Source of the DNA: Bradyrhizobium sp. CCBAU 53338 | GTDB taxonomy: Bacteria > Pseudomonadota > Alphaproteobacteria > Rhizobiales > Xanthobacteraceae | Assembly (NCBI RefSeq): GCF_015291665.1 | Contig: NZ_CP030048.1 | Span: forward strand, 2,790,001-2,854,000 | Length of the DNA stretch: 64,000 nucleotides | Reading direction: 5' to 3' | Part shown: one piece after another, positions 1 through 15,000 of the stretch | How the letters are laid out: every line of letters starts with the position of its first letter | How positions within the stretch are numbered: the stretch's first letter is position 1 | Program-made: the position numbers and the translations under genes | The notes under the pieces: model-generated | What the model was told of the DNA's origin: nothing | Databases searched by the model: none | What the model saw: only the letters and a program-made list of their open reading frames with translations

Positions 1-2
1 CC

Positions 3-3000
3 TTGGTCACGACCTATTACGTGCATGTCAACGGCGACGGCACCATCAAGCTTTACGACACCAACAAGGCGGATGCCGAAGACGGCGGCGCCACCGGCCT
101 GGTGGATCTCAGTTCCGGCGCCCTGTCATCATCGGGCAACCAGCTCTGGAAATACATCGGGGGCGTCCCGACCCCGATCGGTGCGATTGATTTCGATCCG
201 ACCGGCAACATCACCGAGCTCAATCTCGGCCCCGACGAGACCCTGCGCACCGGCGACCGTGTCAAATATGATGCCAACGGCGGTTCACCACTCGGTGGTT
301 TGAGCGACAACACCACGTACTTCATCATCGACCTGACCGGCGGTCACTACCAGCTCGCGGCGTCGCTGGGCGATGCCTACGACGGAAAGGCGATTACGCT
401 GAGCGGCGCTGCGCCCGCCGGCCAGAAGCTGCACGATCTCACCCACTCTTCGCGTGCCGACGCAACGTCGGGCGCCAGCGGTGGTAATATCGGCGTCGGC
501 ATTTCGGCCGCAATCAACATCGTGAACAACGACACGCAGGCGGTGGTTGGCCTTACCCCGGGCGTGGATTTGTCCGGTTCGGCGACCGTGACGACGACCG
601 GAGGCAATTCTTCGGTCTCGGCCGCCGGCGACGAGTCGAATTTGGCAACCGCCAGACCGCACGGCGACACCGAAGGCGAGAAAGCAGGCGTCGGTGCCTC
701 GATCGGGATCAATGTGCTCACCAATACCGTCAATGCACAGATCACCGACGGGTCGTCGTGGTCCGGTTCAGTCGGGACTTTCACGGTTTCGGCCGACTCC
801 GGAGATACGGCATTCACCCATGGCGAGAACGGTGCAGCGTCCTCTGGCGGGACCGGGGTAGGTATCGGCGTTGGCGTGCTGGTCGCCGACGAAAAGGCAA
901 CTGCGTATGTCGGCACTGGCGGACTGTTGTCTGCGAACGGTGACGTTGCGGTTACCGCATCGAACGATGCAGATTTCAACACCGAAACAGACGCCAAGGC
1001 AGCCGGCAAGAGCGTCGGCGTCGGCGCGTCGGTCTCAATTGCCTGGGTTACCGAGAAGGTCAGCGCCGAACTCGCCCGTAGCGTCAATACGACTGCGGGT
1101 GCGGCGACCGTTTCCTCCGATTCGACGGTCAAGAGCGAGGCCAAGGCCCTCGCGTCCGTCTCAGGGGCGAAGGACTCGGATGACAATGCCGATACGAAGG
1201 CCGACGGCCAGGTGAACGGCAGCAGCTCGAACACAAACAGCAAGGGCATCTCGCTGCCAACGGCCAGCGGCGGCGCTTCAGGCGGAAATTCGTCGGCTTC
1301 CTCCGAGGGCGGTACCAACAACAGCGGCGTCGGCATCGCCGCCTCTATCGCGGTCAACCGGATCCTCGCCGATAACACCGCGCAAGTCACCCACGGAGCC
1401 GACATCACGGCACAGGGCGCTGTGACGATCTCTGCTCAGGCCGAATATGACGGCAGTGCCAAGGCGATCGGCACCGGCGTCGCGTTGAACAGCGACGATC
1501 ACATCGCGGCCGGCGTCAGCGTCAACTGGCTCGGGGCGACAAACAAGGCGCTGGTCGGGGGCGGCTCGGTCATCATCAGTCATGATGCGGTCGCGGGTAT
1601 CACGATCCAGGCGATCACGCCGAGCGGCGAGACCGACGATTTTGTCGCATGGGGTGCGGCGGCCGCAGGCGGCAAGGGTGGCATGAGCATCGCCGGCTCG
1701 GTGGCGATCAACATCGTCGACCATTTCGACACCGAGGCATCGACGGCAAGCACCTCGCACCTCGAGTCCGACGGCGGGATCACGGTCAATGGAACTGCCG
1801 TTCTCGGGCCGCAGACGTTGGCGGCTGCAGGTGCGTTCTCCAAGGATAAGGGGGCGTTCGGTGCTGCAATCAATGTGACGCTGCTGCATGCCTCGACGAC
1901 GGCAGCAATCGGTGGTGACGCGGATGCCGCCGGTGCCATTTCGGTCAAGGCCGAGAGTCACATGGTGCCAACCGAAATCGACCTGCCATTGATACAGCCG
2001 AAGCTGACTTCGGTGGCGGTCGCCGGTTCCGCCAGCCAAGCTGATTTGGCCATCGCCGGCTCGTTCATCATCAACGACCTGCACGTCGACGTGGACGCGC
2101 ATATCGGCGCCTCCAGCCAGGTCAATCGGGGCGGCCTCTATACGGTCGGCAGCGCACAAACGGTCAGCGTGGCGGCGACAAACGAGACCAAGGTCGTCAG
2201 CGTCGCGGGTGCACTAGCCCTGTCTATCGATTCGTCGGGTTTCGGCGTCGGACTGGATGTCGAGATCCTGCACAAGACAACGAAAGCCTACATCGACGGG
2301 TCCGCGGTTGTCGGAAACAACGGTGGCGGAACTGTGAGCGTGACGGCGACATCCCCCGAGACGATGTTGTCGGTCGCCGCAACCTTGGGCGCCGGCTTTG
2401 GTTCCGTGGGCGCCGCAGCGTCAATCGGGATCGCCGACATTCATGTCGAGACCGACGCATACATCAACGATTCGGCGACCGTGCGCTCCGATGGCTCCGT
2501 CTCGGTGAAAGCGACCGGCACGTTCATCACGACGATGGTCGCCGGCGCGATCGGAATCGGCGACTCGGCCGGTATCGGGCTCGCGAACACGACATTGATT
2601 TATGACGGGACCGTGCAGGCCTATGTCGGAGCCTCTGCGACGGTGCGAGCGGGCGGCAACATCGATGTGATCGCCGCCGAAAGCGAGGACGTCATTGCCA
2701 TCGCAGCGGGTGCGGCTGGAGCCAGTGAGGTCGGGGTCGCCGGCTCCGCTGGAGTCAACCTGCTGACCGAGCACACGACGGCGCGCATTGGTCACAACGC
2801 GGATGTCACGATCGTCGGCGCACACGATCTGACCGTCAAGGCGACCGATGATACCACGGTGACCACCGTGGCCGGTGAGATCGCGGTCGGCGGCACAGGC
2901 GGCGTCGGCGTCGGTGTCGGTGTCGGCGTGTTCAACAAGCACACCAACGCTTTCATCGACTCGGCCGTCGATGCGACCGTGGGCGGCAATATTTTCGTCA

Positions 3001-6000
3001 CGGCGAAATCGACCGAGAGTCTGATCTCCGTTTCGGGTGGGGTCGCCGTCGGTGGAGACGTCGGGGTCGGCGTCAATGCCGATATCAACGTGTTCCAGCT
3101 GCAGACGCGCGCCTTCATAGGCGACGATCCGGACGATGCAATACTGAGTTTCGGCGATGGCAACGTGCATGCCGACGGCACCGTAGCTATTTCTGCCGAC
3201 GACCAGACCGATATCAACGAGATCACCGCGGTCATCGCAGCGGCGGGTGTGGCCGGCATCGGTGCCGCGGCCGGTGTCGATGTTATGAACAAGGATACCC
3301 AGGCATTCATCGGTTCCCACGCCGTGGTCACGGGCGACGGGCTGGGTTCCGGCGCGACCGTGAATACGGGCGCAATCCACATCGACACAGCCGCTGCCGC
3401 CAGCACCTTTGATCCGCATGATCCACACGGACAGGGCATCGAGACAGGTCCTACGGGTGGTACGCGGAGTGCCGAATCCGACGATCCGGGCGCGCGCAGC
3501 ACACTGCGGTCCGGCGGAATGGTTGGAACGCCCAGCCAGGATAAAGTTCTGGGCGGCACGACGAGTGGCGATACCTCGAGCCAGGATGACGATTCGCTGC
3601 ACAACGTTCGTACGACGAGAGCAGAAACCGCACCTGGTTTCCAGGGCGTCGCAGTTGGTGCGACGAACAAGGAGAACATTCGGACATTCACCTTCAGCTT
3701 GGGTGTTGGCGAGGTCGGGGTGGGCGTGTCGGCGGGAGTCGATGTCGACAACGTGACGACCAAGGCCTACGTCGGTGACCATGCGACCGTGAATACGGCG
3801 CAGGGCAGCGTCATCATCGGCGCGGCAGACGATTTCTATCACCTTGCGATCGCGGGCGGGGCGGCCGGCGGTTTCGTCGGTGTCGCGCCGGCCGTGGGTG
3901 TGAACGTAGTCGGCAACACCACCCTGGCCTTCATCGGCGACCATGCGACGGTGAATGCCGGTACGCTTGCCGGTGGTGGCGACGTGACTGTAGCCGCCTC
4001 GATGCAAGAGAATGTCGTGATGATCGGCTTCGGCCTCGCCGGTGGTTTCGTCGGCGTCGGCGGCGCAGTGGACGTCCTCAGCGTCGACAACACGACCAAA
4101 GCCTATATCGACCACGATGCGGACGTGTTCGCCTATGGTGACGTGTTCGTCAACGCGACGGATACGACTCATATCTTCGAGCTTTCCGGAGCCATCGCCG
4201 GCGGTGCCGTCGGCGTCGGCGGTTCGGTCGGCGTAATGATCATCCACAAGGAAACCGACGCGACGATCGGTGCCGGCGCCACAGTCGATGCGCTGGGCAG
4301 AACCGGCGGCCATGACAACGTTCTGAACGACATCGTTGGTAGCAACTTCGCCCGAACCACGAGCCATGGCGTGATCGTTCAGGCCGAGTCCAAGGCGGAC
4401 ATGTTGCATATCGTCATAGCCGGTGCCGGCGGCTTCGTTGGCGTGTCCGGCGCGGTCGGCGTGACACTGATCAGCGGCGAGACCGATGCCGCGATCCTCG
4501 ACAACGCTCAGATCAACACGCGTTACCAGACGGGTAACAACGCGAGCCTGCAGCAAGGCGTGCATGTCGGCGCCGCCGACGACGTCAATGTAAAGACGTT
4601 CATCGTGGCGATCGCCGGCGGGTTCGTCGGCGTCTCCGGCGCGGTGGATGTTGGTAACGTCAACAACAACGTCAAGGCGGTCGTCGGTACCGATGCGACG
4701 GTCAACGCGCTCGCGGACATCAATGTGGAAGCATTGTCGTTGAAGGACGTTGCAGGCTTCGACGCCAGCGGTGCCGGTGGTTTTGTCGGCGTCGGCGGTG
4801 CGGTCAGCGTCTGGGCGATCGGCAAGCAGATCGAGAAGAGCGGCAAGGACAAGGACGGTGCGGATACCGGTGACGCCCTCGCTGCCGGCGATCACAAGTT
4901 CGACCAGGGTAACGTCGATACAGGCGCGCACACGATTGATCTGGGCAGCGACGGCGGGTTCGGCGACGGCGCCGAGGTGGTCTATCACGGCGCCGGTCTC
5001 GGCGACGTCAGCGATGGCGACCATGTCTTCGTTCACCAGGTGAGCGGTGGCGTGATCCAGCTTTACGACAATGCCAAGGACGCACAGAAGCACGACGGAA
5101 CCGGACTGAAGCAACTCTCCAGCCAGGGTAGTGATGGCCAGACGCTGACCTCGGTGAACGGCCCGGATGGTGACGCGGCGGCGGAGGCGAACTCCGGCAA
5201 GAACCTGGTGACCAACAGTTCCACCGGCAACGGCATCAACTACTTCACTGGCGACGGGAATGCGAACAGCAACCGCAGCCGGCTGAACAATGCCATTTCG
5301 GATCCGACGACGGGCGCCAGCGCTCGGGTCAATTCTGCAACCCCGAGTTCCTCGGATATCAGCGGCCGCGAAAACAATGCGCCGGCGCCGGCGAGCGACC
5401 CGACGATCCCGAACGGAACGTCGGCCGTAGTGAAGTCGGGCGCACATCTGAACGCAGGAACCGCGATAAACGTCATTGCGCACGAGATCGACACGTTCAA
5501 GGTGACGACGGGTCAGGCCGCCGGCGGCTTCGTCGGGGCCGGCGCATCGGTTTCCGTGCTGACCCTCGGTGAGAACGTCACGGCATTCGCCGACGGCACG
5601 CTGAGCGCCGGCGGCAACATCAACGTCAACGCGATCCTGAACGAAAACCTCAATCTGCTCGCCCTCGATGCCGCGGTCGGGTTTGTTGGAATTGGCGCCG
5701 CGGTCGTCGTCATCAGTGACGGCAGCTTGGCGCAGGCGAGCCTGGGCAGTGTGACGGATGCCGGCGATGTCTCTGTTGTCGCCAGCAACACTCGTGATCT
5801 GACGGAATTCACCGGTCAGGTCTCCGTGGGGGCCGTTGCGGCGGGCGTGTCCTATACCAGCCTGGAAACGACGGGTGGTGCGAGTGCGACGGTCGATGGC
5901 GGTGCGCAGATCGGCCAGGCGGCCGTCGGTACCGTGAATTCCCTCAAGGTGACGGCCACCAGCACCACCACGACTCACGTCCATACGCTTGCCATCTCGG

Positions 6001-9000
6001 CAGGACTGGTCGCGGTCGGCGTGAATTTTGCGCGCGACATCGACACCGCGTCGACCACCGCGGAAATCGGCGATGGTGCCGATATCAAGGTGACGAAGGA
6101 CGTGACGGTCGAGGCAGCCTCCATCGACCTGGTCAATCCAATCATGGAAGGCGTCACGGTGTTGAGTGGCGTCACGGTCGGCCTGTCCTTCGACAAGGCA
6201 GACGTGGAAACCACCGTTCATGCGAGCATCGGCAACGGCACGGTGAACGCAACGAACGTGACCGTGACGGCGACGGAGAACGGCGATTCACTTCTGGTTG
6301 GCTATGGCGCCACCACGGACAACTCGTCGTCGTCGGGCCCGTCGCTCCTGAGCGTGGGTGCGAACATTTCCACCGCGATCATGACGCCGGACATGGAGAG
6401 CAAGATCACCGGCACAGTGACGGCGAGCGATACGGTCACGATCAGCGTTACGGATAATAGCTCTGCGGTCGCCAAGGCACATGGCCTCGGCCTGTCCGGT
6501 ATCGGCATCGCCGCGTCGGAATCATCTGCGGAAGCCAAAGGCAAGGTCTTTGCCCATCTGGATGGCTCCGTTACTACGGCGAAGACCCTGAAGATCAGCG
6601 CCACGGGAACGGAAGCTGCGAACGCCAACTCGCAGGCCGTTGTTGGCGGCATCCTGGCTTCAGTGGATCATGATGGAGCGACCGCGACCGTTTCACCGGA
6701 TGTCGAGGCGTATGTCTCGTCGAGCGGCAGCATCAACGTCACCGGGAACATCGAAATTGCGGCAGTGGCTTACCCGGAAGCCGATGCGCTGACCAAAGGC
6801 ATTGGCGTCTCCGGGGGCGTGCACATCGGTGAGGTCGATTCGACGGCCACATCCAATCCGACGGTGAAGGCCTACATCGATCCGCCGACGGTAACGGCGG
6901 GCGGTACCGTCTCGGTTACGGCCACAGCCGACAGCAAGGCGACCAAGCCGCTGCCGAACTATCAGATCATCGGTGCCAACACCGATACCAGCAATGACCT
7001 GAGCGATCCCAACAACAACACGGTCAATGTCACCAACCACGGGCTCCTGACCGGCGACACGGTGCAATTGCCGACGAATGCCGGAATCGGCGGGCTGACC
7101 CCCAACGTCTTCGATGTCAACACCAACGCGCCCCTTGCGATCATCAAGACCGTCATTGCGGTCGATGGCGATCATCTCGCATTTGGCGACGTATTCGATG
7201 GCGCCAAGGTCGATCCGAGCACGGATATCATCGAACTGCCATCGGCGGTGAACCTGAACAATGGCGATCTCGTTGAATACGAGGTGCCAACCGGCAGCAC
7301 GCCGATCGGCGGGCTGACGCCGGGACATGTCTACAGCATCTTCTTGCCGAATCCGGCAGATCAGACGCACATCAAACTGCGCGAGCCGTCGGGCGTAACC
7401 TACACCCAGCAGGCATTCACGCCCCCGGCGTCCGGCGACACAATCACTTTTGCCGCGAATCACGGCCTCAATGATGGCGACGCGGTGACCTACCATGCGC
7501 CGGCAGCGCACACGTTCCAGAGCGTTCAAGTCGACGTCAATTCCAGCAACCCGATCTTCGACCAGGGCAGCAAGACCTACAACAACGTCGACAACAACAA
7601 TATCCAGTTCGTCAATTCCAACGGCGATGCTGCCAGCTGGGGCTTTGCTACCGGCGACATCGTCCGGTACAGCTCGTCGGGCGCACCAATCGGTGGACTG
7701 GCGAGCGGTGCCGACTACAAAGTCGTGACGGTCAATGGACCGAGCAGCAGTTCGATCCAGCTCGGCGACGATTCCTCACTGGGAATGGGGAATGTTCTTT
7801 TTGTCAGGAACGGCACTGGCGATACGATCACGCGTTCTGACGGCCACAATTGGTCCGACTTTGGCTTCGTGAACGGACAGACGATCGTCATCAGCAACGC
7901 AGTCGGCGGTGACAACGGCACCTTCCACATCGCGAGTGGGTCCGGAAGCAACACGTTGGAGCTCGTCGAGAGCAATGTCGTCTCGAACAACAGCGGCAAT
8001 CCGACCTCGGCGAAGGTCGTGATTGCCCTTGATCCGGGCACCAAGGACCCGAACAATTCTGGGTTTGCAGCGCTGAAGAACGTCACGCATAGCCTGATCA
8101 AGAAGTCCGACCTCCCGATGACGGCCGGAGGCACCAATGCCGATGGCAAGCAGTTCTATGTTGAGAAGGTCAGCGACACTCAGATCAAGCTGCACCTGCT
8201 GAAGGACCTCAGTGACGCGGCGCTGACCCTGGCCGATCCTTTCGGCCCGACCGGCGATCACACGATCGGACGCGAGGCAGTGGACATCACCGGGCAGGGC
8301 GCCGGATTGCAGCAACTCCGCGTCGATCTGACCAGCGGTCCGGCCGGGACAGTCACGCTGACGGGACCGGGTGGTGTGTCCCTCGGTGTGATTTCGCCGC
8401 CGAGCGGCGACGGCGTGACGTCGGCGGTCGCGACGGGGTCCGGCGGCGGCGCGCTGCTCGGCTTAGCGGTTGCCAATGCGACGACGAACGACAATCCCAA
8501 TGTTGACGCGCACATTTCGGCGGATCTGCTGTCGGCCGGTGGCGACGTCATCATCAAGGCGACGTCGACCACCAAAGCGACGTCGAGCGCCCGGGATGAC
8601 GGCGGCGGATTCGTAGGCATCGGCGTGCCAACCGCAGATGCCAACCAGAACGACGCCAATCACAAGACCAAGGCCTACGTGGACGGACGCGTTGTCGCCA
8701 CCGGTGACGTCAAAGTGCTTGCACTGACGAGCAATAATGCCGAGGCCGCGGCGCATACGATCACGGGCGGCCTCGTCGGAGTCGCAGTCGGGTTTACGCA
8801 TTCCAATATCAGCGTCGACACCGCAGCGAACGTAAACGACAACACAGCGATTCTCGCAGGCGGCAGGATCATCATCGCTGCCGAAGACAAGGCGAACCAG
8901 GTCACGAACACCGATTGTACCGGGGTCGGCCTTGGTGGTGACGCCAACGCCTTCGCATCAAGCTCGCTCAGCGGCAAGACCGAGGTGAATGTCGGTACAG

Positions 9001-12000
9001 CCGCAAAGGTGGAAGGCAATATCGTGGTCCTGTCGGTCAGCACCGGGGACTCCAAGGCGACCGGCGACGACCAAGACCATCCGCAGATGACCGTCAAGGC
9101 AATCAGCGAGGGCGACGGCGGAGGCCTGGTTGCGGTCGGCACCGCGTCCTCGAACGTCAACGTAAACATTCCGTTCAATATTGAGGTCAAAGGTTTTGCC
9201 ACGATCACAGGCTGGGAAGGTGTGGATTTCCGCACGTCCTATCAAGCGATCGACACTGAAGCGCATGCCGAATCGAGCGCAACCGGATTGTTCGGTGGCG
9301 TCGACTCCAGTTCAAGCAACACCACGACGCTCGACTCGCAAGTCAAGGGGGATGCGGACGCGATTGTTACCGCGACCCCGAGGGTCACGGGCGTCCTCGC
9401 GGACCCGGCCTTGCTGCCTCCTCCGGGCTCGACGCCAAGACTCGCGTTCGACATCGACATGACCAACCAGCCACGGGGCTCGCTCGATGGCTCCGACGGA
9501 ACCATGAGGATCACCAGCGACAATCCCGATCATGTGCGGGCGCTGGGCTTTAGCCTCTCGGGCGATCCGGACCTAAATCCCGAGATCAAGCCGCAGATCA
9601 CCTTCAATTCGGACGTGGTGATCTATTCCGGCCAGTCACCGGTGCTGATCATCGGTCCGACGGGCAACGTTGAGAAGCAGTCCAACGTCATATTCGACAC
9701 CGCGACGGTTGGCTTGATCAACGTCCACGACATCATCAATCACGATCCCGGCGACGTGTATTTCGCAACTGGCGATACCGGCAGCAGCGACAGCCAGATC
9801 AACGGCTCGGGCGGCACGTGGGATTTCCGGGACAACTATCACCACGTTCAGCTGATCAACAAGTCCACGCTGGATATGAATGTACAGGACATCAAGGTCC
9901 TGGATGTCGATCCAGCTGACAAGCCGCAGGTCGACATCTCGAACACGGGCTCGCGCGGTCTGACCTTCAAGCTCAAGCGCGACGTCAGTCCGACGCTGAT
10001 CGACATCGAGAATACGAATACGGCTTCGACGACCATCACGCTTAGTGGCGTCATCGACAATCCGATCGGTACCACGCGCGTCATCAACACCCATGGGGAC
10101 ATCCTGTCCAGCGCGAGCCGGGCAGACGGTGATGCGGATCCGGATTCGCTAATCCGAACCAATGTCCTCGACATCGAGGCGCGGCAGGGGAACATCGGCC
10201 AGAACCCCGGCATCGTGAACTTCGCCGATCCGGTCTCCCCGACGCAGCATCGGATCAACATCGATGTGGTCGACAGCGCGAAAGTTCCGGCAGAGACCGA
10301 CTTCGTGAGTGGAAACGTCAGCGCCGGCGATCACTCGATAGCGCTGGGACTCAACCAGTTCTTCAATGGCGAGCTCGTGCAATATGTCGCCTCGGGCACA
10401 GCGCTCGGCGGGCTGACATCGGGCAACTATTACTACATCATTGCGGTCGACTCCCTGCGGGTCCAACTGGCCGAGGTATCGAGCCCGACGACGGCGATCC
10501 AGATCACTCCGACTGCGACGGCCACCGACCTCCATTCGCTCACGCCGGCGCAGCGCTTCACGGCCGTGGCCAAGGGCAACGGCACGACCGAAGGGTTCGC
10601 CTGGCTGGACGTCAAGGGGCGCCTGCGCGACGACAATACGCCGTACTCAGTCGTTATCGACGCGGTGAATACCGCGGGCGACGCCAACCTACGCATTTGG
10701 GGCAGCGTCCAGGACACGAGTGTCGGGACGGTCGGCGGCGTGCACGTGATCGACCGCGATGGAGCGAACACCAAGGATTATTTCAACAAGTTCCTGCCAG
10801 ACACTGGTAGCGCGTTGCAGCAGGACAAGGGTGCATTCGGGACCGGCGGCGTGCATATCGACAGCACGTACGATATCCGAGCGCTGGACTCGACGGGCAA
10901 TCTCTATCGCCCCGGCATCATCTCGGCCCACAACATCGTCATTACCAATGCCGAGCCGACAGCGACAAGTCCGAGGCTCATCAACGTCAAGGCGATCACG
11001 GAGATCGTCGGTGGCGGCACGCCAGGTCCGTCCGACACCCATCATGTCGACGTTTTGACGAACGGCTGGATCGACCTGGCCGAAAAGACCGACGATCTGC
11101 GCGTCGGCCGCGTCATGTCGACTGCAAATGACGTGACGTTGCATTCGCCCAGGATGATCATCGATGCTTTGAACGATGGTATCGGTTCGGAGGCAGACGT
11201 CACCGCCGTCAACATCACGATGACGGCTGGCGACAATGGCATCACCGGCACTGCCAGCGACAAGTCCGGTACCGGCGGCATCGGAGCCACCGATAATTTC
11301 CTCGAGATCAACGTTGACGAACTTTATGGAGCGGGCTCGAGCCTCGGCGTGCTGACCGCCAACGACGTCGCAGTGGCAAGCAAGGCCAACACCCAGGGCA
11401 TCTTCATTACCGAGGTGGTGCGCGGCCTCGAGTCGCAGAACTGGCTGGGCGGGAAGGGTCCCGTCGATGGCTCGGGTCGCGAGATCGACGACCTCGAGGT
11501 CAATCTGGTTCAGACCAAGGGCGACGTAACGCTCGCCACGGATCCGGGTTCCATCGTCGATGCCCGCAATGGCGGCGTCGGGGCCGATACCGCCAATGTC
11601 ATCGGCAATACGATCAACCTGTTTGCCGAGGGCGGCAATATCGGCAATTCGAATGGCGGCAACGATCTCGAAATCGATTCGCAGGCCTACGGCTATGGCA
11701 CGATCGGAGCAAGAGCGACCGGCAGCATAGATCTCAGCGAAGCGCTGCCGACGACGGCTGTGGGCACGTTCTACGCGCGCGATGCCGAGGTTGTGCTGTT
11801 GCAGGCGCTGGGAATTGCCGGAGGCGATGGAGACATCAACGGCAACATCCGCTTCACGGTGCGCGAGAGCGCCGTGCAGGGCGAGGATCTGCATCTTCTG
11901 GACTCCGGAAGCGTGCTGTTCCTCGAGGATACGCCGGAGACGATGGTGCATGGTCTCGTCAACACGCCGAACGGGTCGATCCTGCTGCGCGTCGGCGACA

Positions 12001-15000
12001 ATGTGACCACGGAAGCGAACTCGCAGATTCTCGCCGGCAAGAACGTCGACATCTACGGCGATTTCCGCCGAACCGGCGAGCTTTCCAGCGGCGTGGCGCA
12101 ATTCGACAGCGATACGCCGAACGACACGCCGAACTTCGGCACTGTCATGCATCTGCATGGCGTCATCGCGCACGGCCCGACCGCGAGCGGATATCTCACC
12201 CGCATCTTCGGCAACGCCGACACCGACCAGATCTTCTTCGACGAGACGTGGCTCGGCGGCCAGAGCGGAACGCCGTCCTCGCCGATCCCGGGCGGACAAG
12301 ACCAGAAGATTCCGACCGGCGGACTGGGACCGGTTCGCCTCATGTCGTTCTATTCCGGTGGTACCACGCGCGCCTACGGCAGCAATACGCCGACCCCGAC
12401 CACTGCCGGAATCGATGCGCAGGTGACGTTTGCGCCCGATCCCAATGGCGACACCATCACGCGTACGGACGGCGGCACCTTTGCGGGCTTCGCCATCGGC
12501 GACGTCATCACGGTCGATTCCAGCGATCCCAGCAACCCGATCGCCAACAATCGCATCTATACCGTTACGGGGATTTCAGCCGCGGCAACGGTGCTGACCC
12601 TGAGCTCCGCCCGTGTCGTCACGGGGGCCTCGAACGTCAACGTCAAGATCAAAAATACCAGGCTCAATCCGTTTGCGCCGACGGGCGACAGCGAAGACTT
12701 CTTCGTGGTCAACCAGCTGCAGTCGATGGTGTACGGCCAGACCGCTCCGGCGACGGCGTCGAGCGATACACTGACCCTCGACGGCCAGGCCGGGACCGAT
12801 ACCTACGTCGTCAACACGACGGGTACGCAGGGAGAGCAGGGCGACACGTACAATCGCAACTACGTGATCAACGTGCTCGACACCGGCGGGCCGACGGACG
12901 GTGTCAACAACCTCTCCGTATACGGCAAGGACAATATCGATCCGAACTTCATCGGCGCCGGCAAGGCGTTCGACGATATCTTCCTGCTTCGTCGCACGAC
13001 CGACATTCCGCGCGAGACCGGAGCCCGTCCTGAACTCTACGCGAACGAGTCGGCCTTCGTTGCCGTGCTCGATTTCGATCCGACCAAGCCCGGCTCGGCC
13101 CTTACGCAGACGCAGACTTCCGACGCGCCGGCCGACGGAACCGTGCGCTCGGAATCCGTCCAGCGCATCAACTACGACAGCTCCATCAATGGCCGGTTGA
13201 TGGTGTTCGGGCAGGGCGGCAACGACTACTTCGCGGTCGATGACGAGGCCACCAGCACCACCCTCGATGGCGGCTCTGCCAACGACACGTTCCAGGTCGG
13301 ACAGATCTACGGTTATCAGCGCGACGGCAGCACGCATCAGCCGGCGCCGCTCGGCAACACGTTGGGCGGATCCATCGTCACCGCCGCGGACCTGTTCCCG
13401 CAGCTCGCCAACTCGCTCACGCCGCAGAGCATCTACGGCACGGTGGCGACGACGCGCGGCTGGCTGTCGGCCGGCGCGACCTCTCCGCTGGTCGCCGAGG
13501 GCGGCAGCGGCGACGACACGTTCACGGTCTACAGCAACCAGGCGGTGCTGCGTCTCGAAGGCGACGACGGCAACGACCTGTTCACGGTTCGCGCGTTCGC
13601 GCTTGCCCAGACCGATCCCACGAGCGGCGACATCGTCTGGCTCGATCCGGTGCAGCAGATCGCGATGCCGAAGCTGACCAAGGGCTTCTCCACGGCGGCC
13701 GAGACGGCGATCCGCACTGGTGCCGGCAGCAACCAGGTGGAGTACAACATCAACGCGCCGGTTTCGGTCGATGGCGGCTCAGGCTTCGACAAGCTGGTGA
13801 TCCTCGGCACCGAGTTCGCCGACCATATCGTCGTGACCGACAAGGGCATCTTCGGCGCCGGTCTGACCGTGACTTACAAGAACATCGAGGTGCTCGAGGT
13901 CGATGCTCTCGAAGGCGACGACACGATCGATGTGTTGAGCACGCCGCCCGGCATGGCCGTGCGCGTGATCGGCGGATTGGGCAACGATGCCATCAACGTC
14001 GCGGGCGACGTGGCTGGCGACGTGGTGTCGCGGGACATCAACGGCACGAGCTCGACGATCAATCATCGGATCTCGACCGACGACGGAGCATACAAGCCGG
14101 TCGTTCCCGACGGCATCTCGCTCAGCGTCTCGCGTCCCGACCAGGGACAGGTGATCATCGACGAGAACGTTCCGGACGATTTGAGCCCGGGCATCACCGA
14201 TGTCACGGAAGGCAAGACGATCGGCGCCAATCCTGCGGACGATGTCTACGGCATTCGACTCGGGCACATCCCAGTCGTCGGAACATCCGTCTACGTCACG
14301 ATCTCGGCCGCGATGAACCCGGAGGAAGAGCATGTCGCGAACGGCGCCCTCGTTCCGGCGTCTGGCGACATCATCGACACGCTGGGACTTGGCGACAGCG
14401 TCCTGCTGGCTTCCGGCAATACCCTTGCCATGGGCGACAAGGACAAGGCCGGTCTGTTGACGCCGGCAGCCTACGCGCGCGATGTGGTGCTCAACGGCAC
14501 GCTGATCCACGTGCCGGCGCGAGCGATCGTGCTCGTGTTCGACAGCAGCAATTGGGACACAGAACAGTACGTTCACGTCACGGCGGTCGACGACCAACTC
14601 GCCGAAGGCGACCGCACGGTTGCGATCAGCCACACTGTGCTGAGCACCGATCCGACGTTCGACCACGCGATCGTGCGCAACGTCGAGGTGACGATCCACG
14701 ACAACGACCAGCCTGCCGTCAAGGTGACGCAACTCGACGCCACGGTGACGGTGCCGGACTTCGTGAAATATCCGGGTTATGGCCGGCCGGTCGATGGCGT
14801 GACCAAGGTGCTCGAGGGCGCAAGCCCCCTGAACAATCCTGCTGATCCTCCTCCGGTCACTGCGGTGGACGACTACTTCGCGGTCGAGCTTGCAACCGCG
14901 CCGACCGGCACCGTCCAGGTGGCGATCAACCCGCAGTATCTTGATCCGACTGCGCCAAAGGATCTTCGTGTCTCGTTGAGTTCAGCCGACCCCCGCTTCA

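Noticed and set aside
2421..6221. 1,266-residue open frame on the minus strand
   Set aside because: It is a shadow of the giant repeat gene: His/Asp/Arg-rich composition mirrors the opposite strand's codon bias, with no domain and no ribosome-binding site.
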